Assembly: GCF_017377395.1 (NCBI RefSeq)
Contig: NZ_CP061800.1
Coordinates: forward strand, 744,001 to 808,000
Source of the DNA: Desulfonema magnum
GTDB taxonomy: Bacteria; Desulfobacterota; Desulfobacteria; Desulfobacterales; 4be13
Direction of reading: 5' to 3'
Length of the DNA stretch: 64,000 bases
A program made the translations under genes and the position numbers. Below are positions 26,629 through 34,350 of this stretch, one piece after another (the stretch's first letter is position 1; the number at the start of each line of letters is the position of its first letter). The notes under the pieces are model-generated. The model made no database searches. It saw only the letters and a program-made list of their open reading frames with translations, and had not been told where the DNA came from.

Positions 26629-26722
26629 TGGTAGTCCTGAAAAGGTAGTGATGAATCCTGTTCAGTCCTCCGATTATCAGGACACTGAATCTCATTCATC
26701 ACTACTTGTGCAGAACTACCTA
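26629..26722. repeat. Long imperfect inverted repeat before MBL gene
   Basis: Arms contain GGTAGT...GGTAGTGATGAAT and ATTCATCACTAC...ACTACC. The whole folds into a long cruciform about 50 bases upstream of ATG 26772. It may be a leader structure or a MITE relic. Confidence 0.5.
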
Positions 26723-26771
26723 AAAAATAACTGTCTGATGAGAAAGGAAAATTTTAAAAGAAGGAAAAAAA

Positions 26772-27517
26772 ATGAGCCTGTATAAAATTCATCCCATTGT
26801 CATGGGAACCAAGATTTTTGACAAAACCATGATGACATATCAGCATGGCTACGGCGAACAGTATGTCATCCCCATTTATTGCTGGTACATAGAAGGCGGA
26901 GAGCAGAAAATTCTTGTGGACACAGGGGAAATGAATCCCATACAATCCGCGGAAAGAGAAGACGCTGTCCGCGGAAAGATTTATACGTTCGAGGAGGGCC
27001 TGGCGCGCTGGAACCTGACGCCGGAGGATATTGATATTGTCATTCATACGCATCTGCATAATGATCATTGCGAAAACGATTACAAATGTGTGAACGCTGA
27101 ATTTTATGTGCATGAAAAGGAAATGGAGAGGATTCACAATCCTCATCCTTTGGATTTCCGCTATTTGGAAGACTATATCGAAGATGTGGAGGAAAACGGG
27201 CAAATCAGAACCATAAGTGAAGATATGGAAATTCTTCCGGGGATCCGGGTGATTCATACGCCTGTTCATACAGACGGGGGGCTCACAGTATTGATAAACA
27301 CATCTCAGGGCACAGCAGCCATAACAGGATTCTGCGTGATTGATGAGAACTTTAATCCGCCTAAGGAAATAAAAGCCATGGAAATGGATGTCATCCCCCG
27401 GGAACCCATGTCAATGTGTATGAGGCATATGATATCATGCTCAATGTTAAAAAACAGGCAGATATATTGATTCCGTTGCATGAACCTCAGTTTGCGTGTG
27501 CAGATACAATTCCTTAA
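26772..27517 (+). pseudogene. MBL-fold hydrolase (AHL-lactonase-like), C-terminus frameshifted
   Basis: The frame from ATG 26772 has the metallo-beta-lactamase motif THLHNDHCEND (about residue 97), KILVDTGEMN, and HTPVHTDGG. It resembles the N-acyl homoserine lactonase subfamily. After MEMDVIP it runs into unrelated residues and stops at 27470. The alternative frame continues PGTHVNVYEAYDIMLNVK and QADILIPLHEPQF to TAA 27515-27517, the expected family C-terminus with its HEP metal ligand. One extra C in the C5 run at about 27394-27398 would restore it. It is either a real inactivation or a homopolymer sequencing error. Confidence 0.75.
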
Positions 27518-27553
27518 TTTATTGTTTTACGGGATCGGAAAGAAAGGGTTACA

Positions 27554-28171
27554 ATGGGACTTTCACTGCATTATCGGGGCAAGTTGGCTGATATTCAGGA
27601 TGTCAAAGCGGTTTGTAAGACACTGACTGATATCGCTTCCAAAATGAACTGGCGGTGGGTTTCTCTGGATGAAGACTGGACAAAACTGGCAGATGCGAAA
27701 CTGAAGGTTACAGAGAAGGGCGCAGAGATCATGGGACATCTTCCGTTAAAAGGTGTGAGTCTCACCGTGGATCCGAAATCTGAATCCGTGTCGTTCTTCT
27801 TTGATTCTGAGGGCAATCTTTGTGATCCGCTGAATCTGATAATGATCACAGAGGGGCATTTGGAACCGGAAGACGCGTGGATTTCCGTAAAAACACAGTT
27901 TTCTTCTCCGGAAACACATATCCGCATTATTGGGCTATTGCAATATCTTAAAAAACATTATATTCCTGACTTGCAGGTTTTTGACGAGGGCGAATATTGG
28001 GAAACGGGTGATTTTGAAATCCTTAAAGAAAAAATGGACTTCATTGCTGATAAAATTGAAGCTGTCGCCAACACACTTTCCCTTGTCAGTTCCGGGCATA
28101 TTTCCAAATATTCACCTGAAGAACTGGCTTTGATGATTGAAAAAATAATAGAAGTGAAAACTGAGGAATGA
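27554..28171 (+). CDS. Conserved-looking hypothetical protein
   Basis: 205 residues, soluble, mildly acidic, no signal peptide or membrane helix. It starts MGLSLHYRGKLADIQDVKAV with AAAGGG upstream. A beta-rich first half (KGVSLTVDPKSESVSFFFD) is followed by a strand/helix half with EDAWISVKTQFSSPETHIRI. I do not recognise a family. It follows the MBL gene by 36 bases and is followed by a perfect hairpin, so it may form an operon with it. Confidence 0.6.
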   Translation: MGLSLHYRGKLADIQDVKAVCKTLTDIASKMNWRWVSLDEDWTKLADAKLKVTEKGAEIMGHLPLKGVSLTVDPKSESVSFFFDSEGNLCDPLNLIMITEGHLEPEDAWISVKTQFSSPETHIRIIGLLQYLKKHYIPDLQVFDEGEYWETGDFEILKEKMDFIADKIEAVANTLSLVSSGHISKYSPEELALMIEKIIEVKTEE

Positions 28172-28226
28172 GAAGTGAGAAGTGAGAAGTGAGAGATTTT
28201 TCACTTCTCACTTCTCATTTCTCACT
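28166..28226. terminator. AGAAGTGAG / CTCACTTCT hairpin
   Basis: Three GAGAAGTGA repeats oppose TCACTTCTC repeats around a GATTTTT loop, immediately after the stop and 9 bases before the cinA start. Confidence 0.55.
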
Positions 28227-28234
28227 TTGAAACT

Positions 28235-29482
28235 ATGATTGCAGAAATTATTTCCACTGGTGATGAAATCCGTTCCGGCGCATTGGTTGACAGCAACTCT
28301 GCTCATATAGCACAAAAGCTTGAGGAGACAGGACTTGAGGTTGTTCGGCATACCTGCGTGGGAGATGACCCTGACATGCTTGAAGCTGTGTTCAGAGAAA
28401 TTGGCGGCCGGTCAGATATTGCCGTCGTAACAGGCGGTCTGGGCCCCACAACAGACGATCTGACAGCACAGGCAGCCGCAAACGCGGCAGGGGTGAGTCT
28501 GGCGGTTGACAATACCGCACTCAGTTCTGTTGAAGCATTTTTTAAGCAACGAAATTTTTCCATGAGTCCCTCAAACAAAAAACAGGCCATGCTGCCGGAG
28601 GGCGCGGACTGTCTTTATAATCCGGTCGGCAGCGCGCCGGGCTTTGTTTTGAAAATCGGCAACTGTCAGTTTTTCTTTGTCCCGGGGGTTCCTTTTGAAA
28701 TGCGGAAAATGATCTCAGACAGTGTTCTGCCCCGCATAGAAAAACTTCAGGGGGGGAACAGAAACTTCTGTATGGTAAAAACCATTTCAACCTTTGGCCT
28801 GACTGAATCCGCGACAGGAGAACGTCTGGCAGGTCTGACAGAAGAATTTCCCGGAATAAGACTGGGGCTGCGCGCCAAATTCCCGGAGATTCAGGTAAAG
28901 CTTTATGCAAACGGGGAAGATGAAGACACACTCGGAGAACTGATCGAAAATGCTGCCAAACGGGTATTGCAGAAAACAGGGAAAAAGGCATTTTCCTCTG
29001 ACGGCACTCCCATGGAAGCTGTGGTGGGTGATCTTCTTAACAAAAAAAACGCGACGCTGGCAGTGGCCGAAAGCTGTACCGGCGGCCTTATTTCCCACTG
29101 GATGACCAATGTGGCCGGAAGTTCGGATTATTTTCTTTTTTCAGGCGTCACCTATTCGAACGATGCGAAAATAAACGTGCTTGGTGTGTCACCGGATACA
29201 TTGCGACAATATGGTGCGGTCCATGAGGAAACTGCAAAGGAAATGGCAGAGGGCGCACGGCGTGTGGCCGGGGCTGTTTATGGCCTGTCAACAAGCGGTA
29301 TTGCAGGACCCGGGGGCGGAACTGATGAGAAGCCTGTAGGCACAGTGTGCATTGGGCTTGCCGCTCCCGAAGGCGTAAAAGGACTGCGATTTAACTTCTC
29401 TTTTGGCCGCAGGGCCATGAATAAAACGATTTTTGCCATGACTGCCCTTGATTTTTTGCGGCGGGAGCTTTTGGTGTCTTAA
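28235..29482 (+). CDS. cinA: CinA-family nicotinamide-nucleotide amidase
   Basis: 415 residues. The N-terminal MoaB/MogA-like (COG1058) domain has EIISTGDEI, VDSNSAHIAQKL and VVTGGLGPTTDD. The C-terminal amidase domain (from about residue 262) has LAVAESCTGGLISHWMTNV with the catalytic Ser and STSGIAGPGGGT. It deamidates NMN in pyridine-nucleotide recycling and can hydrolyse ADP-ribose in two-domain forms. It is complete in length, with a weak ribosome-binding site, and a hairpin sits right before it. A short TCCTGCTTTCGCAGGA hairpin (29483-29498) follows the stop. Confidence 0.92.
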   Translation: MIAEIISTGDEIRSGALVDSNSAHIAQKLEETGLEVVRHTCVGDDPDMLEAVFREIGGRSDIAVVTGGLGPTTDDLTAQAAANAAGVSLAVDNTALSSVEAFFKQRNFSMSPSNKKQAMLPEGADCLYNPVGSAPGFVLKIGNCQFFFVPGVPFEMRKMISDSVLPRIEKLQGGNRNFCMVKTISTFGLTESATGERLAGLTEEFPGIRLGLRAKFPEIQVKLYANGEDEDTLGELIENAAKRVLQKTGKKAFSSDGTPMEAVVGDLLNKKNATLAVAESCTGGLISHWMTNVAGSSDYFLFSGVTYSNDAKINVLGVSPDTLRQYGAVHEETAKEMAEGARRVAGAVYGLSTSGIAGPGGGTDEKPVGTVCIGLAAPEGVKGLRFNFSFGRRAMNKTIFAMTALDFLRRELLVS

Positions 29483-29506
29483 TCCTGCTTTCGCAGGAAT
29501 ATTCAA

Positions 29507-29539
29507 AGACTTGGGAGGTTTCGAAAATCTCCCAAGTCT
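29507..29539. repeat. 33-bp palindrome, AGACTTGGGAGG variant
   Basis: Same layout as 13871-13903 and 37755-37787, with compensating changes in both arms and centre GTTTCGAAAAT. It lies between cinA and the AAA ATPase. Confidence 0.7.
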
Positions 29540-29585
29540 GATGCCGGATTTATACCCGGTACTTAAGCAAAAAGGAGTTTATAAG

Positions 29586-30968
29586 ATGAGACTCTTAAAA
29601 GTTCATGTTCATGCGTATCGGTGTCTCGAAGATGTTGTCATCAACTTTGAGCCGGATATAAAGCCCCAGGTTTTTCCAATTGGCGGGGAGAACGGGAGCG
29701 GGAAGAGTACGCTGTTGCAGTTGATATTTGCTCTGTTGCACTGCTCCCGCCACCCTGAACGACGTGATTTTCTGAATCATGCCATAAAACATACGAAAAA
29801 ACCTTATGAAAAATGGGCACTCACCCGGATTTGCATCGCAAAAATAGAACTGTTGCATCAGAAGCAACGGGTAGAATTCGAGTTTTTTCTTAAACCTCTT
29901 AGCACCAGCCCTGAAGTCGAAATCGGAAAAATGATGGAGACAATCACAGCCAAAAGAAGAAGATACAGAGAGATAAAAACTGGTCTGCAAAAGGTCCGAC
30001 GCTCATCAGCGGTTATTGATCTGGAAGATGTCAGGAATGGGAACAAAAATCCGCTGGAAGTTCTTACGTTCTTATTCCAATCGGAGGCAGACAGGCAATC
30101 TTATGAAAAGATTATCCAGGAATCCGAACACTTGAAGTCAGATTTAGAATCCCTTGAAAATGAACTCAGTCAGAGACTCGAAGCATTCAAACCGTTATTC
30201 TTAAATGTTGTGAATCTTCCTGCTGAAGACAAAAATTATGACTACGGACTGTTCTGCCAAGGTTCCTGTGACGACTCTCTCGCCAAAAAAGTCCTGGATT
30301 ATGCAAGCGAGCATGTCTTTCTGGCAGGGCAACCGACTCAGCCCTATCTTTTTCTTGAGGATGATACCATACAGGAACTTTTTAAATCCGAGGGAAATTA
30401 TGAAAGGTCTTTGGGAGAGGTCAGACATTTTTTGCCCAATTTTTACAATTACAGCCCGTTTTCTGTGTTAAAAATTCTTGAAGCGCTTCAGGATGCCAGA
30501 GACAAGGATTTTCAGGAAGTCAATAAAACAGGAACCTATGGAAATGCTTACAATTCCCTGGTTAAGGAACTGAAAACCTTATTGGGAGAAGAAAAGGAAA
30601 TTTCAGCAACACCGAAAATGGATGCCATTACGGTGCGTTGCAAAACGTCTGGAAACACTTATCTCGAACTGGGGCCGGAAGATCTGAGTCATGGCGAACT
30701 CAAGCGGGCAAGTCTTTATTCATGGATCAGGCACAGGGAAATCAACAATGCCATCGTCCTGATTGACGAAATCGAAAACGGCCTCCATCCGGACTGGCAA
30801 TATGAAATTGTTCGGGAACTGGCCTCCTGGGGCACAAACAACCAGTATCTTCTCGCGACCCATTCTTTTTATCTTTGTGAGGCACTGACCCCTCGTCATG
30901 TAAAGGAACTTGAACCCCGACTCGCTGATCCTGTTGCAAAGAAAAAGGAGCATGGAATTGACCCCTGA
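29586..30968 (+). CDS. AAA/ABC-type ATPase of an OLD-like two-gene system
   Basis: 460 residues from ATG 29586 (AGGAG upstream). Walker A GGENGSGKST (about residue 36), a coiled-coil insertion in the middle (about 150-210, rich in Glu/Lys/Leu), a signature-like LSHGELKRASLYSW, Walker B IVLIDEIENGLHP and the switch His in LATHSFYL. This is the SMC/OLD-like ATPase seen in defence pairs with a TOPRIM or DUF4435 nuclease. The following overlapping gene starts like such a partner but is broken, so the system is probably inactive. Confidence 0.82.
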   Translation: MRLLKVHVHAYRCLEDVVINFEPDIKPQVFPIGGENGSGKSTLLQLIFALLHCSRHPERRDFLNHAIKHTKKPYEKWALTRICIAKIELLHQKQRVEFEFFLKPLSTSPEVEIGKMMETITAKRRRYREIKTGLQKVRRSSAVIDLEDVRNGNKNPLEVLTFLFQSEADRQSYEKIIQESEHLKSDLESLENELSQRLEAFKPLFLNVVNLPAEDKNYDYGLFCQGSCDDSLAKKVLDYASEHVFLAGQPTQPYLFLEDDTIQELFKSEGNYERSLGEVRHFLPNFYNYSPFSVLKILEALQDARDKDFQEVNKTGTYGNAYNSLVKELKTLLGEEKEISATPKMDAITVRCKTSGNTYLELGPEDLSHGELKRASLYSWIRHREINNAIVLIDEIENGLHPDWQYEIVRELASWGTNNQYLLATHSFYLCEALTPRHVKELEPRLADPVAKKKEHGIDP

Positions 30969-31140
30969 ATATAGGGAAGTTTTCTGTCGGAAGCTTCTGG
31001 GTCACAGGAGAATCAAGGGATGTATCGTGATTCTGTGTGAGGGAAACATTGATTATCTGAATATTCATACTCCCCAGCAGATGAGAACACTTGAAAAATT
31101 TCTGATTATAACGGATTTAGGGGATGGCGCAACGTCCTGA
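30952..31140 (+). pseudogene. Truncated TOPRIM/DUF4435-like partner of the ATPase
   Basis: The start overlaps the ATPase gene. About 49 native residues remain, including RRIKGCIVILCEGNIDYLNI, where VILCEGNID resembles the first acidic motif (CEGxxD/E) of TOPRIM-like nucleases. After LEKF the frame enters an inverted-repeat element (31099) and ends 12 codons later. The rest of the gene is not found downstream within the window. Confidence 0.6.
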
Positions 31141-31326
31141 AATTATTAGATACCAAAATATGAAATCTGTCCGTCCCGGGGTTGTGAGAACCGGAAATCC
31201 TGGATATTTGTCCTTTCGGAAACCGCCGTCCGCCGGACATGTCCGCCCGGAACCCTGTGAAAACGGGATGTCGCGGGCGGCCTCCCGAAATCCGGGGCCT
31301 CCCCTAAATCCGTTATAATCAGAAAA
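31099..31326. mobile_element. MITE-like element with 26-bp terminal inverted repeats, family 2
   Basis: The ends share TTCTGATTATAACGGATTTA extended to GGGGA on the left (31099-31124) and its exact complement on the right (31301-31326). The element is 228 bp, without a gene, and sits inside the ATPase partner gene. A third, isolated copy of the end lies at 32239-32264. Confidence 0.7.
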
Positions 31327-31331
31327 AGGGG

Positions 31332-31362
31332 ATGTATAAAAAACTTTTGATCGGGTACTTAC
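31332..31362 (-). repeat. Dispersed repeat TAAGTACCCGATCAAAAG, copy 2
   Basis: Begins at the TAA stop of the pentapeptide gene and reaches the right end of the family 2 element. The CAGAAAAA bases linking them are also seen at copy 1. Confidence 0.6.
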
Positions 31363-32186
31363 ATTACCGCAGATGAAAGCGGATAAGTGACAGAGAATAC
31401 AGCCGGTCTTTCCAACAGGTGAGGACAGATACTCTTTATCCGCGCCTTCAGTTTCATGTCAAAATCACAATTATAGAGTGTTCTTACCTCAGACAACTGC
31501 CTTACTGTCACCCCTTTGGCTTTCTGAAATTTCACGCCTATGAAATTCGTCGCGATAAGAACAGCGCCGCTGAGGTCCGCTTCATAAAGCAAGGCATTAC
31601 GCAGGTCTGCTCTCCAGAGATCCGCATCCCGGAGATTGGCCTTCCACAGCAGCGCATTTTGAAGGTTCGCACCTGTAAGATCGGCTCCGTGAAGATCAGC
31701 TTCATGAAGATCCGTGTTCATGAAGTTGCTTCTCCAAAGATCCGCTTGTCGGATGACAGCGTTCTGAAGATTCGCCCCCGTAAGCTCTGTTTGTTGAAGA
31801 TTTGCTCCTGTGAGATCGGCGTTCCGGAGATTTGCTCCCCACAGGCACGCGTTCTGAAGCATCGCTCCCTGTAAGTTTGCTCCCTGTAAATCTGCTTTCA
31901 TGAGGTTTGCATTCTGAAGATTCGCATTCTGAAGGTTGGCTTCCCGGAGATTGGCATGCCGGAGGTTGGTATTCCGAAGGTCAGCGTCTTTGAAATTCAC
32001 CTGCATGAGTACGGCGTTTTCAAGGTTTGCTCTCCAGAGGTCAGCACCCCGAAGGTTTGCCTTCCAGAGTACGGCATTTCGGAGGTCGGCTTTCAGCAGG
32101 TCCGCCCCCCCGAGTTCCGCCCCCTGAAGCATGGCATTTGACAGTTCGGCTTCCCAGAAATTTGTTTCCCATAGTCTATTCTTCAT
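31359..32186 (-). CDS. Pentapeptide-repeat protein
   Basis: 275 residues from ATG 32186. AAAGGAG lies 6 bases before it; the longer frame to 32294 runs into a repeat. Residues about 12-230 are almost unbroken A(D/N)LxxA-type pentapeptides (ADLLKADLRNAVLWKANLRG, ANLQNANLQNANL), predicting a right-handed quadrilateral beta-helix of about ten turns. The C-terminal part (GVTVRQLSEVRTLYNCDFD) is non-repetitive. Such proteins range from DNA mimics of gyrase to structural or signalling adaptors, and nothing here decides. Confidence 0.88.
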   Translation of the reverse strand: MKNRLWETNFWEAELSNAMLQGAELGGADLLKADLRNAVLWKANLRGADLWRANLENAVLMQVNFKDADLRNTNLRHANLREANLQNANLQNANLMKADLQGANLQGAMLQNACLWGANLRNADLTGANLQQTELTGANLQNAVIRQADLWRSNFMNTDLHEADLHGADLTGANLQNALLWKANLRDADLWRADLRNALLYEADLSGAVLIATNFIGVKFQKAKGVTVRQLSEVRTLYNCDFDMKLKARIKSICPHLLERPAVFSVTYPLSSAVM

Positions 32187-32238
32187 GAACATCTCCTTTT
32201 CAGACCTTGCAAACCTGTAACTTGATAATCCACACAAC

Positions 32239-32264
32239 TTTCTGATTATAACGGATTTAGGGGA
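32239..32264 (+). repeat. Solo end of MITE family 2
   Basis: TTCTGATTATAACGGATTTA plus GGGGA, identical to the left end at 31099, upstream of the pentapeptide gene. With 31099-31326 it brackets that gene, suggesting a larger rearranged element. Confidence 0.65.
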
Positions 32265-32379
32265 GGCTGGCAAAGCCCCGCGCGGGGGCGGCATATTTGT
32301 AGCAAATCATGTTGCAAATATGCCGCACTTACAGGGCGAGGCGGGGCAATACTGCTGACTTAACAGCAGGCGAATTTTT

Positions 32380-32437
32380 CCGGAGTGCGAAAAATGCTTT
32401 TTCGCAATTGCAAAAATAAAATTTTTGCACTCCGGAT
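32380..32437. repeat. CCGGAGTGCGAAAAA...TTTTTGCACTCCGG repeat, copy 1
   Basis: Inverted arms CCGGAGTGC/GCACTCCGG around A/T-rich inner arms. Copies are also at 36056-36113 and, in tandem, at 63412-63557. Confidence 0.65.
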
Positions 32438-32460
32438 CCGCCCGGAACTTCTTAAGGAAC

Positions 32461-32596
32461 GTAGGGTGGGTGAAGCGAAGCGTAACCCACCGCACTACAT
32501 TTTTGTATCGGGTATATTATTTATTTCAAGTGCGGTGGGTTACGCTTCGCTTCACCCACCCTACATTTTTGTATCGGGTATATTATTTATTTCAAG
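32461..32596. repeat. Paired GTAGGGTGGGTGAAGCGAAG repeats
   Basis: GTAGGGTGGGTGAAGCGAAG...CCACCGCA at 32461-32493 is inverted at 32531-32563, and a 34-base tail starting ACATTTTTGTATCGGGTATA occurs directly after both. This is a mixed inverted/direct REP-like unit of a kind widespread in bacteria. Confidence 0.65.
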
Positions 32597-32601
32597 CTCC
32601 T

Positions 32602-33894
32602 TTATTTGACCGCAACCAGTTTGAGGATGTTCTTACTGTCAAGAATTTTACCCGAGCCAATCGCCACCGTCAGCAAGGGAGAGGCATCTGTTCTTACAGG
32701 GAGCCTGGTTATCTCATTGATATATTTGTCCAGATTTTTTAACAAGGCAACACCGCCTGTCAGCACAATTCCCCTGTCAATAATATCTGCTGCCAGCTCC
32801 GGAGGCGTTTTCTCCAAAACACCCCTGACCGCCTCAGCAATAGCATTTATCTGATCTGAAATCGCTTCCCGAACCTCTTCGGAAGTGATGGTAAGAATAT
32901 TCGGTTTTCCTGAAACAAGGTCTCTGCCTTTGATTTCCATAGTTTCGGGTTTGTCAATATCAGGACAGGCGTTTCCGATGGTTATTTTAAGCCGTTCAGC
33001 GGTAGCCATGCCAATGATAAAATTATATTTTTTTTTAATATAGTGAATAATTGCGCTGTCCATTTCATCACCGGCAATCCTGAGGGATCTGCCGGAAACA
33101 ATACCGGCAAGAGATATCACCGCGACTTCAGTTGTGCCGCCGCCGATATCAATGACCATATTGCACCGGGGTTCGGTAACCAAAAGCTTTGCTCCGACTG
33201 CCGCGGCCATAGGCTCCTGAATCAGAAAAACTTCTCTTGCCCCGGCTTGTTCCGCAGCCTCTTTCACCGCACGTTTTTCAACCGAGGTGAGTCCGGAAGG
33301 AATTGCAATAACGATTCTCGGTTTGGACAAAGCCAGACCCTCACGCACCTTTTTTATAAAATGCTTCAGCATGAGTCCCGCGACTTCAAAATTGGTAATC
33401 ACTCCGTCCCGCAGGGGACGAATTGCAGAGATATTCGGAGGAACCTTTCCCAACATTTTTTTTGCATCCATGCCCACCGCCAAAACCTCCTGTTTTTCTC
33501 TTCCGTTTTTATGTAAAGCCACCACTGAAGGCTCATTTAAGACAATCCCTTTTTGTTTCATATAAACAACAGTATTCGCGGTACCAAGGTCAATGGCCAG
33601 GTCTTTTGAAAATATGTTTAAAAAACAATTTATTATTCCATGTGAGGGGGGCTTGGTAACAGGTTTTGTCACAGGATCCTTTTGAGGACGGATTCCTTTG
33701 TTCTCTTTCGCAGAATGCGTCAGGGGGTTTATTAAATTATCCTGTGGCACTTCTGTGGAAACTTTTCGGGTTTTATAATCCTTATAGGATATAATTTCAA
33801 TAGGTTGAATATGAGGGGGGGCAAGATCATCTGTGACGGAGAGTTCATCATTTTTACAGACCTCATTCCGGGCTTCCTGTTTTTTTGTTAGCAT
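32602..33894 (-). CDS. MreB-like actin homologue, copy 1
   Basis: 430 residues from ATG 33894 (GGAGG 5 bases upstream). A poorly conserved N-terminal extension of about 90 residues precedes an MreB core: KDLAIDLGTANTVVYMK (phosphate 1), IRPLRDGVITNFEVA, GLTSVEKRAVKEAAEQAGA, NMVIDIGGGTTEVAVISLAGIV (phosphate 2) and GIVLTGGVALLKNLD (adenosine motif). MreB polymers guide cell-wall synthesis. No mreC or mreD is adjacent. It lies in tandem with a second, closely similar copy. The N-terminal extension is unusual for MreB. Confidence 0.9.
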   Translation of the reverse strand: MLTKKQEARNEVCKNDELSVTDDLAPPHIQPIEIISYKDYKTRKVSTEVPQDNLINPLTHSAKENKGIRPQKDPVTKPVTKPPSHGIINCFLNIFSKDLAIDLGTANTVVYMKQKGIVLNEPSVVALHKNGREKQEVLAVGMDAKKMLGKVPPNISAIRPLRDGVITNFEVAGLMLKHFIKKVREGLALSKPRIVIAIPSGLTSVEKRAVKEAAEQAGAREVFLIQEPMAAAVGAKLLVTEPRCNMVIDIGGGTTEVAVISLAGIVSGRSLRIAGDEMDSAIIHYIKKKYNFIIGMATAERLKITIGNACPDIDKPETMEIKGRDLVSGKPNILTITSEEVREAISDQINAIAEAVRGVLEKTPPELAADIIDRGIVLTGGVALLKNLDKYINEITRLPVRTDASPLLTVAIGSGKILDSKNILKLVAVK

Positions 33895-34350
33895 GTAAAC
33901 CTCCGGGTCCTTTCGTTGGTATTTCAGAAAGGGTAGGGTAAATAAGATTTTCCCTGAGAGGAGCAATTCTCCTCTGGTTATTTATGGTCTTATCTGATCC
34001 GTCAGAAAGACAATTTCAGCAGCTGGAAAAAGTCGTCGTTCCGTGTCCGGGCGGTTTGTTATTTATGCGAAATTCTCCGTTTTTGCACAAACCGTCTGAA
34101 CGCTGAGTTAGGAACTTTGCCTGAATTTTCAGTCATCTTTTCTCTGCTGAGTTCAGAACGGAGTTTTATACTCTTAATACAATGCCTGGGGGAACTTATT
34201 TACACCTCACGCCTTAATTTTTTTTAAATCACAGCCATTGCGAAAACCGTATTCTTAAAAAACATTCATACCATTCTTTGCGTCGCAGACATACACGGAT
34301 TGAACCGACGGATTATTTTTCGCAATTGGCATAATATCCAAAAAATAAAT
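33895..34350. other. Gap between the two mreB-like genes
   Basis: About 450 bases with no gene and no strong repeat. It contains a region rich in TTTTT runs but no clear terminator. Confidence 0.45.

Noticed and set aside
29448..29585. N-terminal extension of the AAA ATPase
   Set aside because: Overlaps the end of cinA and a palindrome; ATG 29586 with AGGAG fits the family start.
31359..32294. Longer pentapeptide protein starting at 32294
   Set aside because: The extra codons lie in the solo MITE end and intergenic DNA; ATG 32186 has the ribosome-binding site.
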